A DNA stretch of 52,631 nucleotides from an uncultured Synechococcus sp. (GTDB lineage: Bacteria; Cyanobacteriota; Cyanobacteriia; PCC-6307; Cyanobiaceae). Where the stretch lies: positions 1 to 52,631 of the forward strand of contig CAJXSQ010000002.1 of the NCBI GenBank assembly GCA_913061215.1, in the 5' to 3' direction. Position numbers and translations under genes: made by a program. The first letter of the stretch is position 1. Each line of letters opens with the position of its first letter. Shown piece after piece: positions 1 to 9,097 of this stretch. Under the pieces are notes generated by a model, which ran no database searches, was not told where the DNA came from, and worked only from the letters and a program-made list of their open reading frames with translations.

Positions 1-2
1 CC

Positions 3-53
3 TCGCTGCTGCTGGCGCTCAGCTCCGCCTGGGGCTACCTGCGCAAGGGCTGA
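3..53 (+). CDS. C-terminal fragment of a protein entering from the left edge (SLLLALSSAWGYLRKG*)
   Basis: Open frame from window start to TGA at 51-53; hydrophobic C-terminus; too short to identify. Confidence 0.4.
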   Translation, partial: SLLLALSSAWGYLRKG

Positions 54-100
54 CCCGAGGAGAGAACACGAAACCCGTGCAGCACAGGTTCCGTGCCAGC

Positions 101-340
101 ATGAAATGCATGGCCAACCTCACGCTGGTGATCGACGACGCCCTGCTCAAGCGAGCACGGGAGGAAGCCCTGCGATCGAACACCTCTGTGAATGCCCTTG
201 TGCGCGACTTTCTGAATCGCTACGTGGATGCGCGCAGCCGCAGGCTGGAAGCGCTCGCTCACTTTGAAGAGATTGCCGGCAGCTGCGAGAGCTCCAGTGA
301 GGGCCCCTGGGATCGCGCATCGCTGAATGAACGCCATTGA
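101..340 (+). CDS. VapB-like / ribbon-helix-helix antitoxin
   Basis: MKCMANLTLVIDDALLKRAREEALRSNTSVNALVRDFLNRY looks like an RHH antitoxin; stop overlaps the start of the PIN-domain gene. Confidence 0.7.
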   Translation: MKCMANLTLVIDDALLKRAREEALRSNTSVNALVRDFLNRYVDARSRRLEALAHFEEIAGSCESSSEGPWDRASLNERH

Positions 341-765
341 TGCGCGTCTTCATCGACACCAACCTCTGGGCCTACCGACTCGATGGACGCGAACCCGCCA
401 AGCGTGAACGCATCAAGCAATGGCTGGCTGAGGTGACCGCCGAGCATGAGGTAGTCATCAGCACGCAGGTGTTGATCGAACTGCGATCCGTGGCGAGCCG
501 CAAGCTCAAGCCTGCCCTTTCTCACGAGCAGATCGCAGCGCTGCTGGCAGCACTGAGCAATTTTGAGGTAGTGAGCACCGAAGCCAACCTGGTGCTGGAT
601 GCCCATGCCCTGGCCAGGCAGGAACAACTGAGCTGGTTCGATGCTCTGATCGCTGAAGCGGCTCTGCGCAGCCGCTGCGACGTTCTGTTCAGCGAAGACT
701 TCAACCACGGGGGGCGAATCGGCCAGCTGCAGCTGATCAACCCCCTCGCGTCAGACGACCTGTAA
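340..765 (+). CDS. PIN-domain toxin, VapC-like
   Basis: MRVFIDTNLWAYRLD... with late conserved acidic region (WFDALIAEAAL, LFSEDFNHG); adjacent to the antitoxin. Confidence 0.8.
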   Translation: MRVFIDTNLWAYRLDGREPAKRERIKQWLAEVTAEHEVVISTQVLIELRSVASRKLKPALSHEQIAALLAALSNFEVVSTEANLVLDAHALARQEQLSWFDALIAEAALRSRCDVLFSEDFNHGGRIGQLQLINPLASDDL

Positions 766-780
766 GACGTCCGCAGGACG

Positions 781-1698
781 TCAGCCGATCAAGGCTGCAT
801 CACCGCTGAAGTCCGGGCTGGTGGGCATGCGGCCGGCGTAGTCGTTGGCATAGCTATCGGCCATGGCCGCTTCCACGCTGTAGGCCGGGGTCCAGGCGAG
901 CTCGCGCTGCACGCGGGTTATGTCGGTGAGGAAATGGGCCATGCGCAGCGGGAAGGCTTTGCGGGCTTTCTTGTCGAGTCCGGAGGGATCGAAGCTGCGG
1001 ATCTCCACCGACGCCGGATCCTTGCCGCAGGCGCGGGCAGCCGCTGCCACCAGGCCGCGGAAGGTGATGCCCTGCACGCTGCTGCAGTTGTAGATGCGGT
1101 TGGCAGCGGCATCCACGCCGAGGCTCAGGGCCATGGCGGTGGCCAGATCATTCACATGGCCGAGCTGGGTGATCGTGCTGCCATCGCCGGGCAGGGGCAC
1201 CGGACGGCCGTGCACGATCCGATCGAAGAACCAGCTTTCCACCGGGTTGTAGTTGCCTGCGCCCACGATGTAGGTGGGGCGGAAGCTGGTGAAAGGAATC
1301 TTCTCGGCCGTGAGCCAGGCCTCGGTGTCGAGCTTGCCGCTGTGGCGGCTCTGGGGATCGGTGGGGGAGTCTTCGTTGAGGGGCCAGAGCTCGCTGTCGG
1401 CGTAGACGCCGGCGGAGCTCACGTACAGGAAACGGTGGCTGGGGGCACCGGTGCGCTCGATCACGGCGCGGCTGTCATCGAGCGTGCGGCCGGAGCTATC
1501 CACGATCACATCGAAGCTGCGGCCCTGCAGGGCCGCCAGGCCTTCAGCGGTGCTGCGGTCGCCGCAGAGGTGCTCCACACCGGCGGGCACTGGGTTCTTG
1601 CCGCGGGTGAACAGGGTGAGTTCATGGCCCTCGGAGAGCAGCTGCGCCACCAGGGGCTTGCCCACAAAGCGGGTGCCGCCCATCACGAGGATCTTCAC
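781..1698 (-). CDS. NAD-dependent epimerase/dehydratase, CSP41-like SDR
   Basis: MKILVMGGTRFVGKPLVAQLL Rossmann motif and SDR-like body; start GTG at 1698 preferred (ATG 1725 also possible). Confidence 0.8.
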   Translation of the reverse strand: MKILVMGGTRFVGKPLVAQLLSEGHELTLFTRGKNPVPAGVEHLCGDRSTAEGLAALQGRSFDVIVDSSGRTLDDSRAVIERTGAPSHRFLYVSSAGVYADSELWPLNEDSPTDPQSRHSGKLDTEAWLTAEKIPFTSFRPTYIVGAGNYNPVESWFFDRIVHGRPVPLPGDGSTITQLGHVNDLATAMALSLGVDAAANRIYNCSSVQGITFRGLVAAAARACGKDPASVEIRSFDPSGLDKKARKAFPLRMAHFLTDITRVQRELAWTPAYSVEAAMADSYANDYAGRMPTSPDFSGDAALIG

Positions 1699-1771
1699 GC
1701 CGGAGCCGATCAAACAGGCGGCCATTCAAAGCCTTGCCGCCCCACACTGGGGATCAACAGGCAGACGGCCG

Positions 1772-2461
1772 ATGGGACGGTTTCAAGAGGTTGTGCGCTC
1801 CCTCAACAACCTCAAGTTGCTGGCGGCGATCGGGCGCAGCGGCGGCGACCTGAGCAACGTGGCTGATCTGGTGGACAGCTTCATCGACAGCCCCCAGATG
1901 GCCGACTGCATCCGCCGCTTCCGGGCGCTGCCGGGCGGGGCGGAGCTGATGGACCAGCGCTACCCGCCCCTGCAGCCCGACATCGAACGATTGGCGCAGC
2001 TGCCCAAGGGAAGCCTCGGGGAGCGCTACGCCCGCCTGATCACGAAGCTCGGCTACGACCCGGAGTTCTTCCGCCCGCGGCCGATTGACAGCGAAGCCCA
2101 GTGGCTCACGCAACGCATCGCCACCACCCACGACATCCATCACGTGGTGTGCGGCTTCGGCACCGAGCCCCAGGGGGAAGGCGGCGTGCTGGCGGTGACC
2201 GCCGCCCAGATCGGCTTCCCGGCCTACGTGCTGCTCACCAGCGCCAGCCAGCTGGCCAGCTTCCGCTTCCAGATTGAACGCTTTGAAGCGATCAGCCGCG
2301 CCATCAGCCATGGCCAGGCGATCGCGCGGCAGGCCAGCTGCCTGGCGGCAGCCCGCTGGGAAGAGGGCTGGGAACAACCGGTGAGCCAATGGCGCCTGGA
2401 GCTGGGCATCAGCGATCCCGCCGACGCGGAGAGTTACGGCCTGGCCGCCCAGCTGCCATGA
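1772..2461 (+). CDS. Coq4-family protein
   Basis: MGRFQEVVRSLNNLKLL...RIATTHDIHHVVCGFGTEPQGEGGVLA contains the Coq4-like HDxxH motif. Confidence 0.75.
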   Translation: MGRFQEVVRSLNNLKLLAAIGRSGGDLSNVADLVDSFIDSPQMADCIRRFRALPGGAELMDQRYPPLQPDIERLAQLPKGSLGERYARLITKLGYDPEFFRPRPIDSEAQWLTQRIATTHDIHHVVCGFGTEPQGEGGVLAVTAAQIGFPAYVLLTSASQLASFRFQIERFEAISRAISHGQAIARQASCLAAARWEEGWEQPVSQWRLELGISDPADAESYGLAAQLP

Positions 2462-3453
2462 AGCTGCCCCAGCGCTGGACGGCCCAGCCCGCCAGCCTCG
2501 GCCTCAGCCAGGGCTACCGCCACTTCCAGCTGCTGGGGGAGCAAGGCAAAGGCGCCGACCGGGCAGCCCGCCTGGAAGCGGTGCTCGATCGCCAGTGCCG
2601 GCTGCTGGTGCCCCTGCGCCAGCTGAAGGATCGGGGCCTCTGGCAGCCTGGCTGGCAGTCGTTGCGCCAGCCGGCCGCCATGCAGATCATCCCCGCCATC
2701 GACCTGCTCGACGGCCAGTGCGTGCGGCTGCACCAGGGCGACTACGACCAGGTGACCCGCTTCAACGACGACCCGGTGGCCCAGGCGCTCGACTGGCAGC
2801 GCCAGGGCGCCCAGCGGCTGCACCTGGTGGACCTCGATGGCGCCAAGACGGGCCAGCCTGTGAACGATCAGGCGGTGAAGGCGATCACCGCAGCCCTCTC
2901 CATTCCGGTGCAACTGGGCGGCGGCGTGCGCAGCGCTGAGCGCGCCGAAGAGCTGCTGGCCTGCGGCCTCGATCGCGTGATCCTCGGCACCGTGGCGATT
3001 GAGAAGCCCGAGCTGGTGAAGGAGCTGGCCGCGCGCCATCCCGGCAAGGTGGTGGTGGGGATCGATGCCAAGGACGGCCTGGTGGCCACCCGCGGCTGGA
3101 TCGAAACCAGCACGGTGAAAGCCACCGATCTGGCCAAAAGCTTTGAAGGCTGCGGCGTGGCCGCGATCATCAGCACCGACATCGCCACCGACGGCACCCT
3201 GGCGGGCCCGAACCTCGAAGCGCTGCGCGCCATGGCCGAGGCCAGCAGCATCCCGGTGATCGCCTCGGGCGGCATCGGCACCCTGGAGGACATCCTCTCG
3301 CTGCTCTCAATCGCGCCCCTCGGCGTGGAAGGTGTGATCGTGGGCCGCGCCCTCTACGACGGCACCGTGGATCTGGCGGAGGCGTTGCAGGCGATCGGTC
3401 CGGAACGCTTACAAGACGCACTCACTTCGCCTACGGGTTCTATAACGGGATAA
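2458..3453 (+). CDS. hisA: Fusion of a small Trp-rich domain (TIGR02450-like) and HisA, phosphoribosylformimino-5-aminoimidazole carboxamide ribotide isomerase
   Basis: From 2680: MQIIPAIDLLDGQCVRLHQGDY... canonical HisA; continuous in-frame N-terminal extension MKLPQRWTAQPASLGLSQGYRHFQLLGEQG...GLWQPGWQSLRQPAA. Confidence 0.85.
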   Translation: MKLPQRWTAQPASLGLSQGYRHFQLLGEQGKGADRAARLEAVLDRQCRLLVPLRQLKDRGLWQPGWQSLRQPAAMQIIPAIDLLDGQCVRLHQGDYDQVTRFNDDPVAQALDWQRQGAQRLHLVDLDGAKTGQPVNDQAVKAITAALSIPVQLGGGVRSAERAEELLACGLDRVILGTVAIEKPELVKELAARHPGKVVVGIDAKDGLVATRGWIETSTVKATDLAKSFEGCGVAAIISTDIATDGTLAGPNLEALRAMAEASSIPVIASGGIGTLEDILSLLSIAPLGVEGVIVGRALYDGTVDLAEALQAIGPERLQDALTSPTGSITG

Positions 3454-3469
3454 GCCACACACGCCTGTC

Positions 3470-3931
3470 TTGGCGGCGACACCCACCACTGAGCCAGCCA
3501 ACACGGCGCTCCAGAGCGGACTGGAGGGCGCCATCGCCCGCTGCCGCGATCTGGGCATGCGGCTGTCGCGGCAGCGGCGGATGGTGCTTGAGCTGCTCTG
3601 GGATGTGAAGGATCACCTCAGTGCCCGCGACATCTTCGAGAAGCTGAACGCCCGCGGCCGCAACATCGGCCACACCTCGGTGTATCAGAACCTCGAGGCC
3701 CTGCAGAGTGCCGGGGTGATCGAATGCCTCGATCGGGCCAACGGCCGCCTCTACGGCTACCGCAGCGATCCCCACAGCCACATCACCTGCCTCGACACCG
3801 GCGCCATTCAGGATCTCGATGTGGAACTGCCGCCCGAGCTGCTGCGCCAGATCGAGCAGCACACCGGCTTTGCGATCGAGAGCTACACCCTGCATCTGAG
3901 CGGACGGCCACGCGCACGTGGTGCGGATTGA
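3470..3931 (+). CDS. Fur-family transcriptional regulator
   Basis: RLSRQRRMVLELLWDVKDHLSARDIFEKL...GHTSVYQNLEAL...HSHITCLDTG; 3' end possibly frameshifted (see findings). Confidence 0.85.
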   Translation: MAATPTTEPANTALQSGLEGAIARCRDLGMRLSRQRRMVLELLWDVKDHLSARDIFEKLNARGRNIGHTSVYQNLEALQSAGVIECLDRANGRLYGYRSDPHSHITCLDTGAIQDLDVELPPELLRQIEQHTGFAIESYTLHLSGRPRARGAD

Positions 3932-3989
3932 GCTGGAGAAGCCGGTGCAGGCCCGTTAACGTGCCGCCGATACTGCAGAACCGGGGCAC

Positions 3990-5588
3990 GTGCCGGAGGC
4001 CAAGGCCGCACCATCACTGTTGATCCTGGCCGAGCCGCTGCTGCGCGAAGGTCTGATCCGGCTGCTGGAGCCCGGCTGTTCGATCAACCGAGAGAGCGAG
4101 GGCGCTCCGCAGCTGGTGATCTGGAGTGCCGATCCAGACCTTCCCCTGCAGACCCTGCAGCACGAACTGCTGCAGCTGCGGGAGCGCTGGCACCCCGCGC
4201 CGGTGCTGCTGCTGCTGAGCGGACACGCCGCCTACAGCAGCGAGGCGTTGCTGCAACTGCCCTGTGAGGGGTTGCTGCAGCAGGCTGAACCCGAGGAGAT
4301 CCCGGCGGCCGTCAGCACCCTGCTTGCCGGTGGCCGGGTGGTGGAGCTGCGGCCGCTCAGCGCCACAGCGGCAGAACCGGTGCCGCTCGGCTTCGGCCAA
4401 TGGCTGCTGCACAGCGGCCTCAACCAGATTCAGGCTGAACAGCAGCGCTGCCTGGCCTGGCTGGAGCAAGGCCATGGCGGCTTGAGCGCGATGTTGCTGC
4501 GGGGGCGGCTGCGGGAGCTGGCCGCTGCCCGCCGGCTGCTGCTCTGGCTCTGGGGGCCGCTGAGCATGGCCTTCCCGCCGGAACCACCGGCAGCCAGTGC
4601 CGCAATCGTGCCCGGGCCGAAGCTGGGCATCAGCCTGCGCCAGCGCACCGCCGAGGGGGTGTGGCAGGCGATCCGTGAACGGCTGAACAGCGCGATCACA
4701 GCCGGCGTGGGCAACCAGAGCGGCCAGCTGCTCGCCCTCGATGGCCTCAAAGCCGAGCAGCGCCGCGATCTGTTGCTGGCCCTGCTCAGCCAGCTGGATC
4801 TGCTGATCACCCGCCTGCGCCATGAGCAGCTGCGGGGCGAGGAGCTGCAGGAGCGCTGGCTGCAACAGCAGCCTGATCTGCGGCGGTTGTCGCTGCGGGC
4901 CATGGCCGGGGAGTATGTGCAGCTGCCTCAGGAGGGCGGCCTGCTGCCGGTGGCCGACAGCCTCAGCCAGGCCAGCCAGCTCACGGGGCTTGATCCGGAT
5001 CTCCCCCTGGCCCTGCCGATGCTGGCGGCCCTGGTGCAGGCTCAACCGCTGCTGGTGGATGGCCGCCTGCTCGCGCCGGATGAACCGCAGGCGCTGCTGC
5101 ATCTCGAGCAGCTGATCGCCAACTGGCTGATCCGCAGCGCTGAGCTGATCAGCGCGGAAATCCTGGCGTGCTGCAGCACCTGGCCGGAGCTGCGCCGCTA
5201 TCTGCTCCGCACGGATCTGCTCGCCACCCGCAACCTCGAGCGCCTGCGCAACCAGCTCAACTCCCAGCAGCGCTGGGGGAATCTGTTCGAACGGCCGGTG
5301 CAGCTCTATGAGAGCCAGCGGCTGCTCTACACGGTTCACCAGGGGGCGATCACGCCGCTGCTGCTCACCGAGCCACGCGATGCTGAACTGCGCCAGCTGA
5401 GCTGGAGCCAGCAGCTGGTCACCCTCATCCTGGAGGCCCGCGACGCCCTCGCCCCCCAGCTGCAGAGCTTCGTGCGGCGACTGGGTGATCTGGTGGTGGT
5501 GGTGCTCACCCAGGTGATCGGCCGGGCGATCGGCTTGGTGGGCCGGGGCATCCTGCAGGGGATGGGCCGCACTGTCGGTCGCAGCTGA
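3990..5588 (+). CDS. DUF3685 (Ycf55-related) protein
   Basis: Receiver-like N-terminus SLLILAEPLLREGLIRLLEP and C-terminal DUF3685-like NLFERPVQLYESQRLLYTVHQGAI... Confidence 0.65.
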   Translation: MPEAKAAPSLLILAEPLLREGLIRLLEPGCSINRESEGAPQLVIWSADPDLPLQTLQHELLQLRERWHPAPVLLLLSGHAAYSSEALLQLPCEGLLQQAEPEEIPAAVSTLLAGGRVVELRPLSATAAEPVPLGFGQWLLHSGLNQIQAEQQRCLAWLEQGHGGLSAMLLRGRLRELAAARRLLLWLWGPLSMAFPPEPPAASAAIVPGPKLGISLRQRTAEGVWQAIRERLNSAITAGVGNQSGQLLALDGLKAEQRRDLLLALLSQLDLLITRLRHEQLRGEELQERWLQQQPDLRRLSLRAMAGEYVQLPQEGGLLPVADSLSQASQLTGLDPDLPLALPMLAALVQAQPLLVDGRLLAPDEPQALLHLEQLIANWLIRSAELISAEILACCSTWPELRRYLLRTDLLATRNLERLRNQLNSQQRWGNLFERPVQLYESQRLLYTVHQGAITPLLLTEPRDAELRQLSWSQQLVTLILEARDALAPQLQSFVRRLGDLVVVVLTQVIGRAIGLVGRGILQGMGRTVGRS

Positions 5589-5622
5589 AGGCCACAATGG
5601 CCCCAGCCTGTTCGAGCCCCTG

Positions 5623-6204
5623 ATGCCCGCCCCCCTGGCGCGGATGCTGCACTCCACCGCAGCTCTGGCCCTCTCCGCGCTGATGGTTGTGATGCTGGCG
5701 CTGGGGCTGGCTCCCGCTGCCGCCCAGGCCGCCCGGGACACCAACAGCTACGACGGCAACATCTACGCCCTCTACGCCGGCAACGGCTCGCTGGTGCCGC
5801 CCCGCAGCACCCTGGCCGAGGCAATGGCGGAGCATCGCCCGATCGTGCTCGGCTTCTTCCTCGACGACAGCGCCGCCAGCAAGCAGTACGCGGTGGTGTT
5901 CAACGAACTGCAGCGCCTCTGGGGGCGCAGCGCCGAGCTGATCCTGCTCTCCACCGACCCCCTGCAGAACCGCGAGACCCACGGCCCCACCGATCCCGCC
6001 AGTTACTGGACGGGGGTGATTCCCCAGGTGGTGGTGTTCAACACCGACGGCAAGCCCGTGCTCGATGAAAGCGGCCCGGTGAGCATCGATGCCATCAATG
6101 CCGCCCTCACCGAGGTGACCGGCCTCAAGCCCCAGGGCGACGTGAAGCTGAGCCTGAGCCGCGATGTGAACGAGCTCAACAGCGAAATCGTTCCCTCCAG
6201 CTGA
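5623..6204 (+). CDS. Thioredoxin-like-fold lumenal/secreted protein, possible thylakoid photosystem I accumulation factor
   Basis: Signal peptide with AQAA cleavage-like site; [29 protein letters not shown]...[26 protein letters not shown]. Confidence 0.55.
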   Translation: MPAPLARMLHSTAALALSALMVVMLALGLAPAAAQAARDTNSYDGNIYALYAGNGSLVPPRSTLAEAMAEHRPIVLGFFLDDSAASKQYAVVFNELQRLWGRSAELILLSTDPLQNRETHGPTDPASYWTGVIPQVVVFNTDGKPVLDESGPVSIDAINAALTEVTGLKPQGDVKLSLSRDVNELNSEIVPSS

Positions 6205-6220
6205 TCAGCCAAGCCAGCCG

Positions 6221-7597
6221 ATGAACACCCGCCAGGAAACCGACAGCATGGGCGCCATCGCGGTGCCCGCCGAGCACTACTGGGGCGCCCAGACCCAGCG
6301 CTCGATCAGCAATTTCCCCTTTGGCCAGCGCATGCCGCTGGCGATCGTGCATGCCTTCGGGCAGCTGAAGGCGGCCTGCGCCGAAGCCAATCGCGATCTG
6401 GGCAAGCTCGATGCCGGTCTCTGCGGCGCAATCGTGGCGGCGGCCGAACAGGTGGCCCGCGGTGAACTGGATGCCGAGTTCCCGCTGAAGGTGTGGCAAA
6501 CGGGCTCCGGCACCCAGAGCAACATGAACGCCAACGAGGTGATCGCCAACCGGGCGATTGAGGCCCTTGGCGGGGAGCTGGGCAGCAAGAGCCCTGTCCA
6601 CCCCAACGACCATGTGAACCTCAGCCAGTCGAGCAACGACACCTTCCCGGCCGCGATGCACATCGCTGTGGTGCTCGAACTGGAGAACACGCTGCTGCCA
6701 GCGGTGGAGCAGCTGGCGGCGGCACTGCAGGCCAAGGCCACCAGCTACGCGGGCCTGGTGAAGATCGGCCGCACCCACCTGCAGGACGCTGTCCCCCTCA
6801 GCCTCGGACAGGAATTCAGCGGTTATGTGGCCCAGCTGCAGCTGGCCATCGAAGCCATCCGCCAAAGCTTGCCGCGGGTGCGCGAACTGGCGATCGGTGG
6901 CACCGCCGTGGGCACCGGGCTCAATGCCCCCAGAGGCTTCGGCGAAGCGGTGGCGGCGCGGTTGAGCGAACGGCTCGGCACCGGCTTCAGCAGTGCTCCG
7001 AACAAATTCCAGGCCCTGGCCGGCCACGAGGCGCTGGCCTCAGCCCACGGCGCCCTCACCGTGCTGGCGGGTTCCCTGATGAAGATCGCCAACGACATCC
7101 GCTGGCTCGGCAGCGGCCCGCGCTGCGGCCTGGGGGAGCTGGTGCTGCCGGAGAACGAACCCGGTTCCTCGATCATGCCGGGCAAGGTGAACCCCACCCA
7201 GTGCGAGAGCCTCACGATGGTGGCCGTGCAGGTGATGGGCAATAACACCGCCGTGCAGATGGCCGCCAGCCAGGGCAACTTCGAGCTGAATGTGTTCAAA
7301 CCCCTGATCGCCCACAACGTGCTCGAGAGCATCGAACTGCTGGCCGGTGCCTGCAGCAGCTTCCGCGAGCACTGCATCGAAGGCCTGCGCGCCAATGAGA
7401 AGCGAATCGAGCGGCTGCTCAATCAGAGCCTGATGCTGGTCACAGCCCTCACCCCCGCCATCGGCTACGACCGCGCCAGCGGCATCGCCAAACACGCCCA
7501 CAAACATGGGCTCAGCCTGCGCGAAGCGGCGCTGGTGCTGGGCGAGATCAGCGGCGACGAATTCGACCAGTGGGTCAGGCCCGAACGGATGGTGTGA
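6221..7597 (+). CDS. fumC: Class II fumarate hydratase
   Basis: Signature [15 protein letters not shown] and N-terminal [23 protein letters not shown]. Confidence 0.95.
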   Translation: MNTRQETDSMGAIAVPAEHYWGAQTQRSISNFPFGQRMPLAIVHAFGQLKAACAEANRDLGKLDAGLCGAIVAAAEQVARGELDAEFPLKVWQTGSGTQSNMNANEVIANRAIEALGGELGSKSPVHPNDHVNLSQSSNDTFPAAMHIAVVLELENTLLPAVEQLAAALQAKATSYAGLVKIGRTHLQDAVPLSLGQEFSGYVAQLQLAIEAIRQSLPRVRELAIGGTAVGTGLNAPRGFGEAVAARLSERLGTGFSSAPNKFQALAGHEALASAHGALTVLAGSLMKIANDIRWLGSGPRCGLGELVLPENEPGSSIMPGKVNPTQCESLTMVAVQVMGNNTAVQMAASQGNFELNVFKPLIAHNVLESIELLAGACSSFREHCIEGLRANEKRIERLLNQSLMLVTALTPAIGYDRASGIAKHAHKHGLSLREAALVLGEISGDEFDQWVRPERMV

Positions 7598-7598
7598 T

Positions 7599-9014
7599 CT
7601 ACAGCAGATTCGCTGCCAGCTCCGCCAGTTCGCTGCGTTCGCCGCGGATCAGGGTCACGTGGCCGGCCAGGCGTTGGCCCTTGAAGCGCTCCACCAGCCA
7701 GGTGAGGCCGTTGCTCTCGGCATCCACATAGGGGTTATCGATCTGGTAAGGGTCGCCAGTGAACACGATCTTGGTGCCCTCGCCCACGCGGGTCACGATC
7801 GTTTTCACCTCATGCGGCGTGAGGTTCTGGGCTTCATCCACCACCATGAACTGCCGCGGGATCGAGCGGCCACGGATGTAGCTGATCGCCTCCACCTCCA
7901 GCAGCCCCATGCCCTTGAGGTCGGTCCAGTTGCTGCGGGCGCCACGGTGTGAACCCGGCCGGCCACCGCCGCCACCGCCTGTGGAACGGGAACCGCCGCG
8001 GCCTTCATCCTCTGGACTGCCGCCGAGCAGAAAATCGAGGTTGTCGATGATCGGTTGCATCCAGGGGCCCATCTTCTCCTCGAGGCTTCCAGGCAGAAAA
8101 CCGATCTCCTTGCCGAGTGAGATCACCGGACGCGTCACCAGCATCCGCTCGTAGGTGTGCTCATCAGCCACCTGGTGCAGACCAGCCGCCAGCGCCAGCA
8201 GGGTTTTGCCGGTACCGGCCTTCCCCACCAGGGTGAGCAGCTGCACCGCAGGATCGAGCAAGAGATCCAGAGCGAAGGTCTGCTCGCGATTGCGGGAACT
8301 CACCTTGCCGAGGCGCACCTTGCCCGCGCGCAGCAGCGGCACCAGGCGTTGCTGGGAGGCGTCGTAGCGGGCCAGCAGGGTGTGATTGGGCTGCGCCTGA
8401 TCCACCAGCGTCACACCCTCGTTGGCCTGGAGTGCCACGCCGGCTGCTGCTGGCAGTTCGGCCAGAGGCAAACTGCCCTCGCCGTTGAGCTGCTCCATCG
8501 CCGTGGCGCTGGCCATCAGCTCACACACCCCGGGGTAGAGGTCGGCGAGATCAACCTTGTCGGTGGTGTAGTCCTGCGCCGTGAGCCCCACGGCATCGGC
8601 CTTGATCCGCAGGTTGGTGTCCTTGGTGACCAGCACCACCGGCGGCTGATCGGCGATCAGGCCTGAGCGGAGCTGCTCCAGCGCCACCGCCAGGATGTTG
8701 TTGTCGCCGTTGCCGCCCTTGAGCTCCGGGGGCAGCTGCGCCAGGGTTTCGCTGCGGCAGAACACCACCTGGAGCGTGCCGCCGCTGTTGTCGTCGAGGG
8801 GAACACCATCGGCGAGGTTGCCCTTCTCCCGCAGGGCATCGAGCAGGCGCGAGATCTGGCGGGCATTGCGGCCCTTCTCGGCCGGATCGCGTTTGAACCG
8901 ATCGATCTCCTCCACCACCTCGATCGGGATCACCACCGCGTTGTCTTCAAAGCGGGTGAGGGCCTGGGGGTCGTGCAGCAACACATTCGTATCGAGAACG
9001 AAGGTCTTGCGCAT
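7599..9014 (-). CDS. PhoH-family protein with N-terminal PIN domain (PhoH2 architecture)
   Basis: MRKTFVLDTNVLLHDPQAL PIN start; [18 protein letters not shown] Walker A; MVVDEAQNLTPHEVKTIVTR Walker B. Confidence 0.9.
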   Translation of the reverse strand: MRKTFVLDTNVLLHDPQALTRFEDNAVVIPIEVVEEIDRFKRDPAEKGRNARQISRLLDALREKGNLADGVPLDDNSGGTLQVVFCRSETLAQLPPELKGGNGDNNILAVALEQLRSGLIADQPPVVLVTKDTNLRIKADAVGLTAQDYTTDKVDLADLYPGVCELMASATAMEQLNGEGSLPLAELPAAAGVALQANEGVTLVDQAQPNHTLLARYDASQQRLVPLLRAGKVRLGKVSSRNREQTFALDLLLDPAVQLLTLVGKAGTGKTLLALAAGLHQVADEHTYERMLVTRPVISLGKEIGFLPGSLEEKMGPWMQPIIDNLDFLLGGSPEDEGRGGSRSTGGGGGGRPGSHRGARSNWTDLKGMGLLEVEAISYIRGRSIPRQFMVVDEAQNLTPHEVKTIVTRVGEGTKIVFTGDPYQIDNPYVDAESNGLTWLVERFKGQRLAGHVTLIRGERSELAELAANLL

Positions 9015-9097
9015 ACCGGCCATCCGGTGGAGTTGCCCGCACGCTAAGCGGCTTTTCCGGCTGTAAGCCCTACGCTCCGGCGGAACGCAAAACGCCG

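Noticed and set aside
4014-5744. 576-aa minus-strand ORF antisense to the DUF3685 gene
   Set aside because: Gln-rich shadow translation with no motif.
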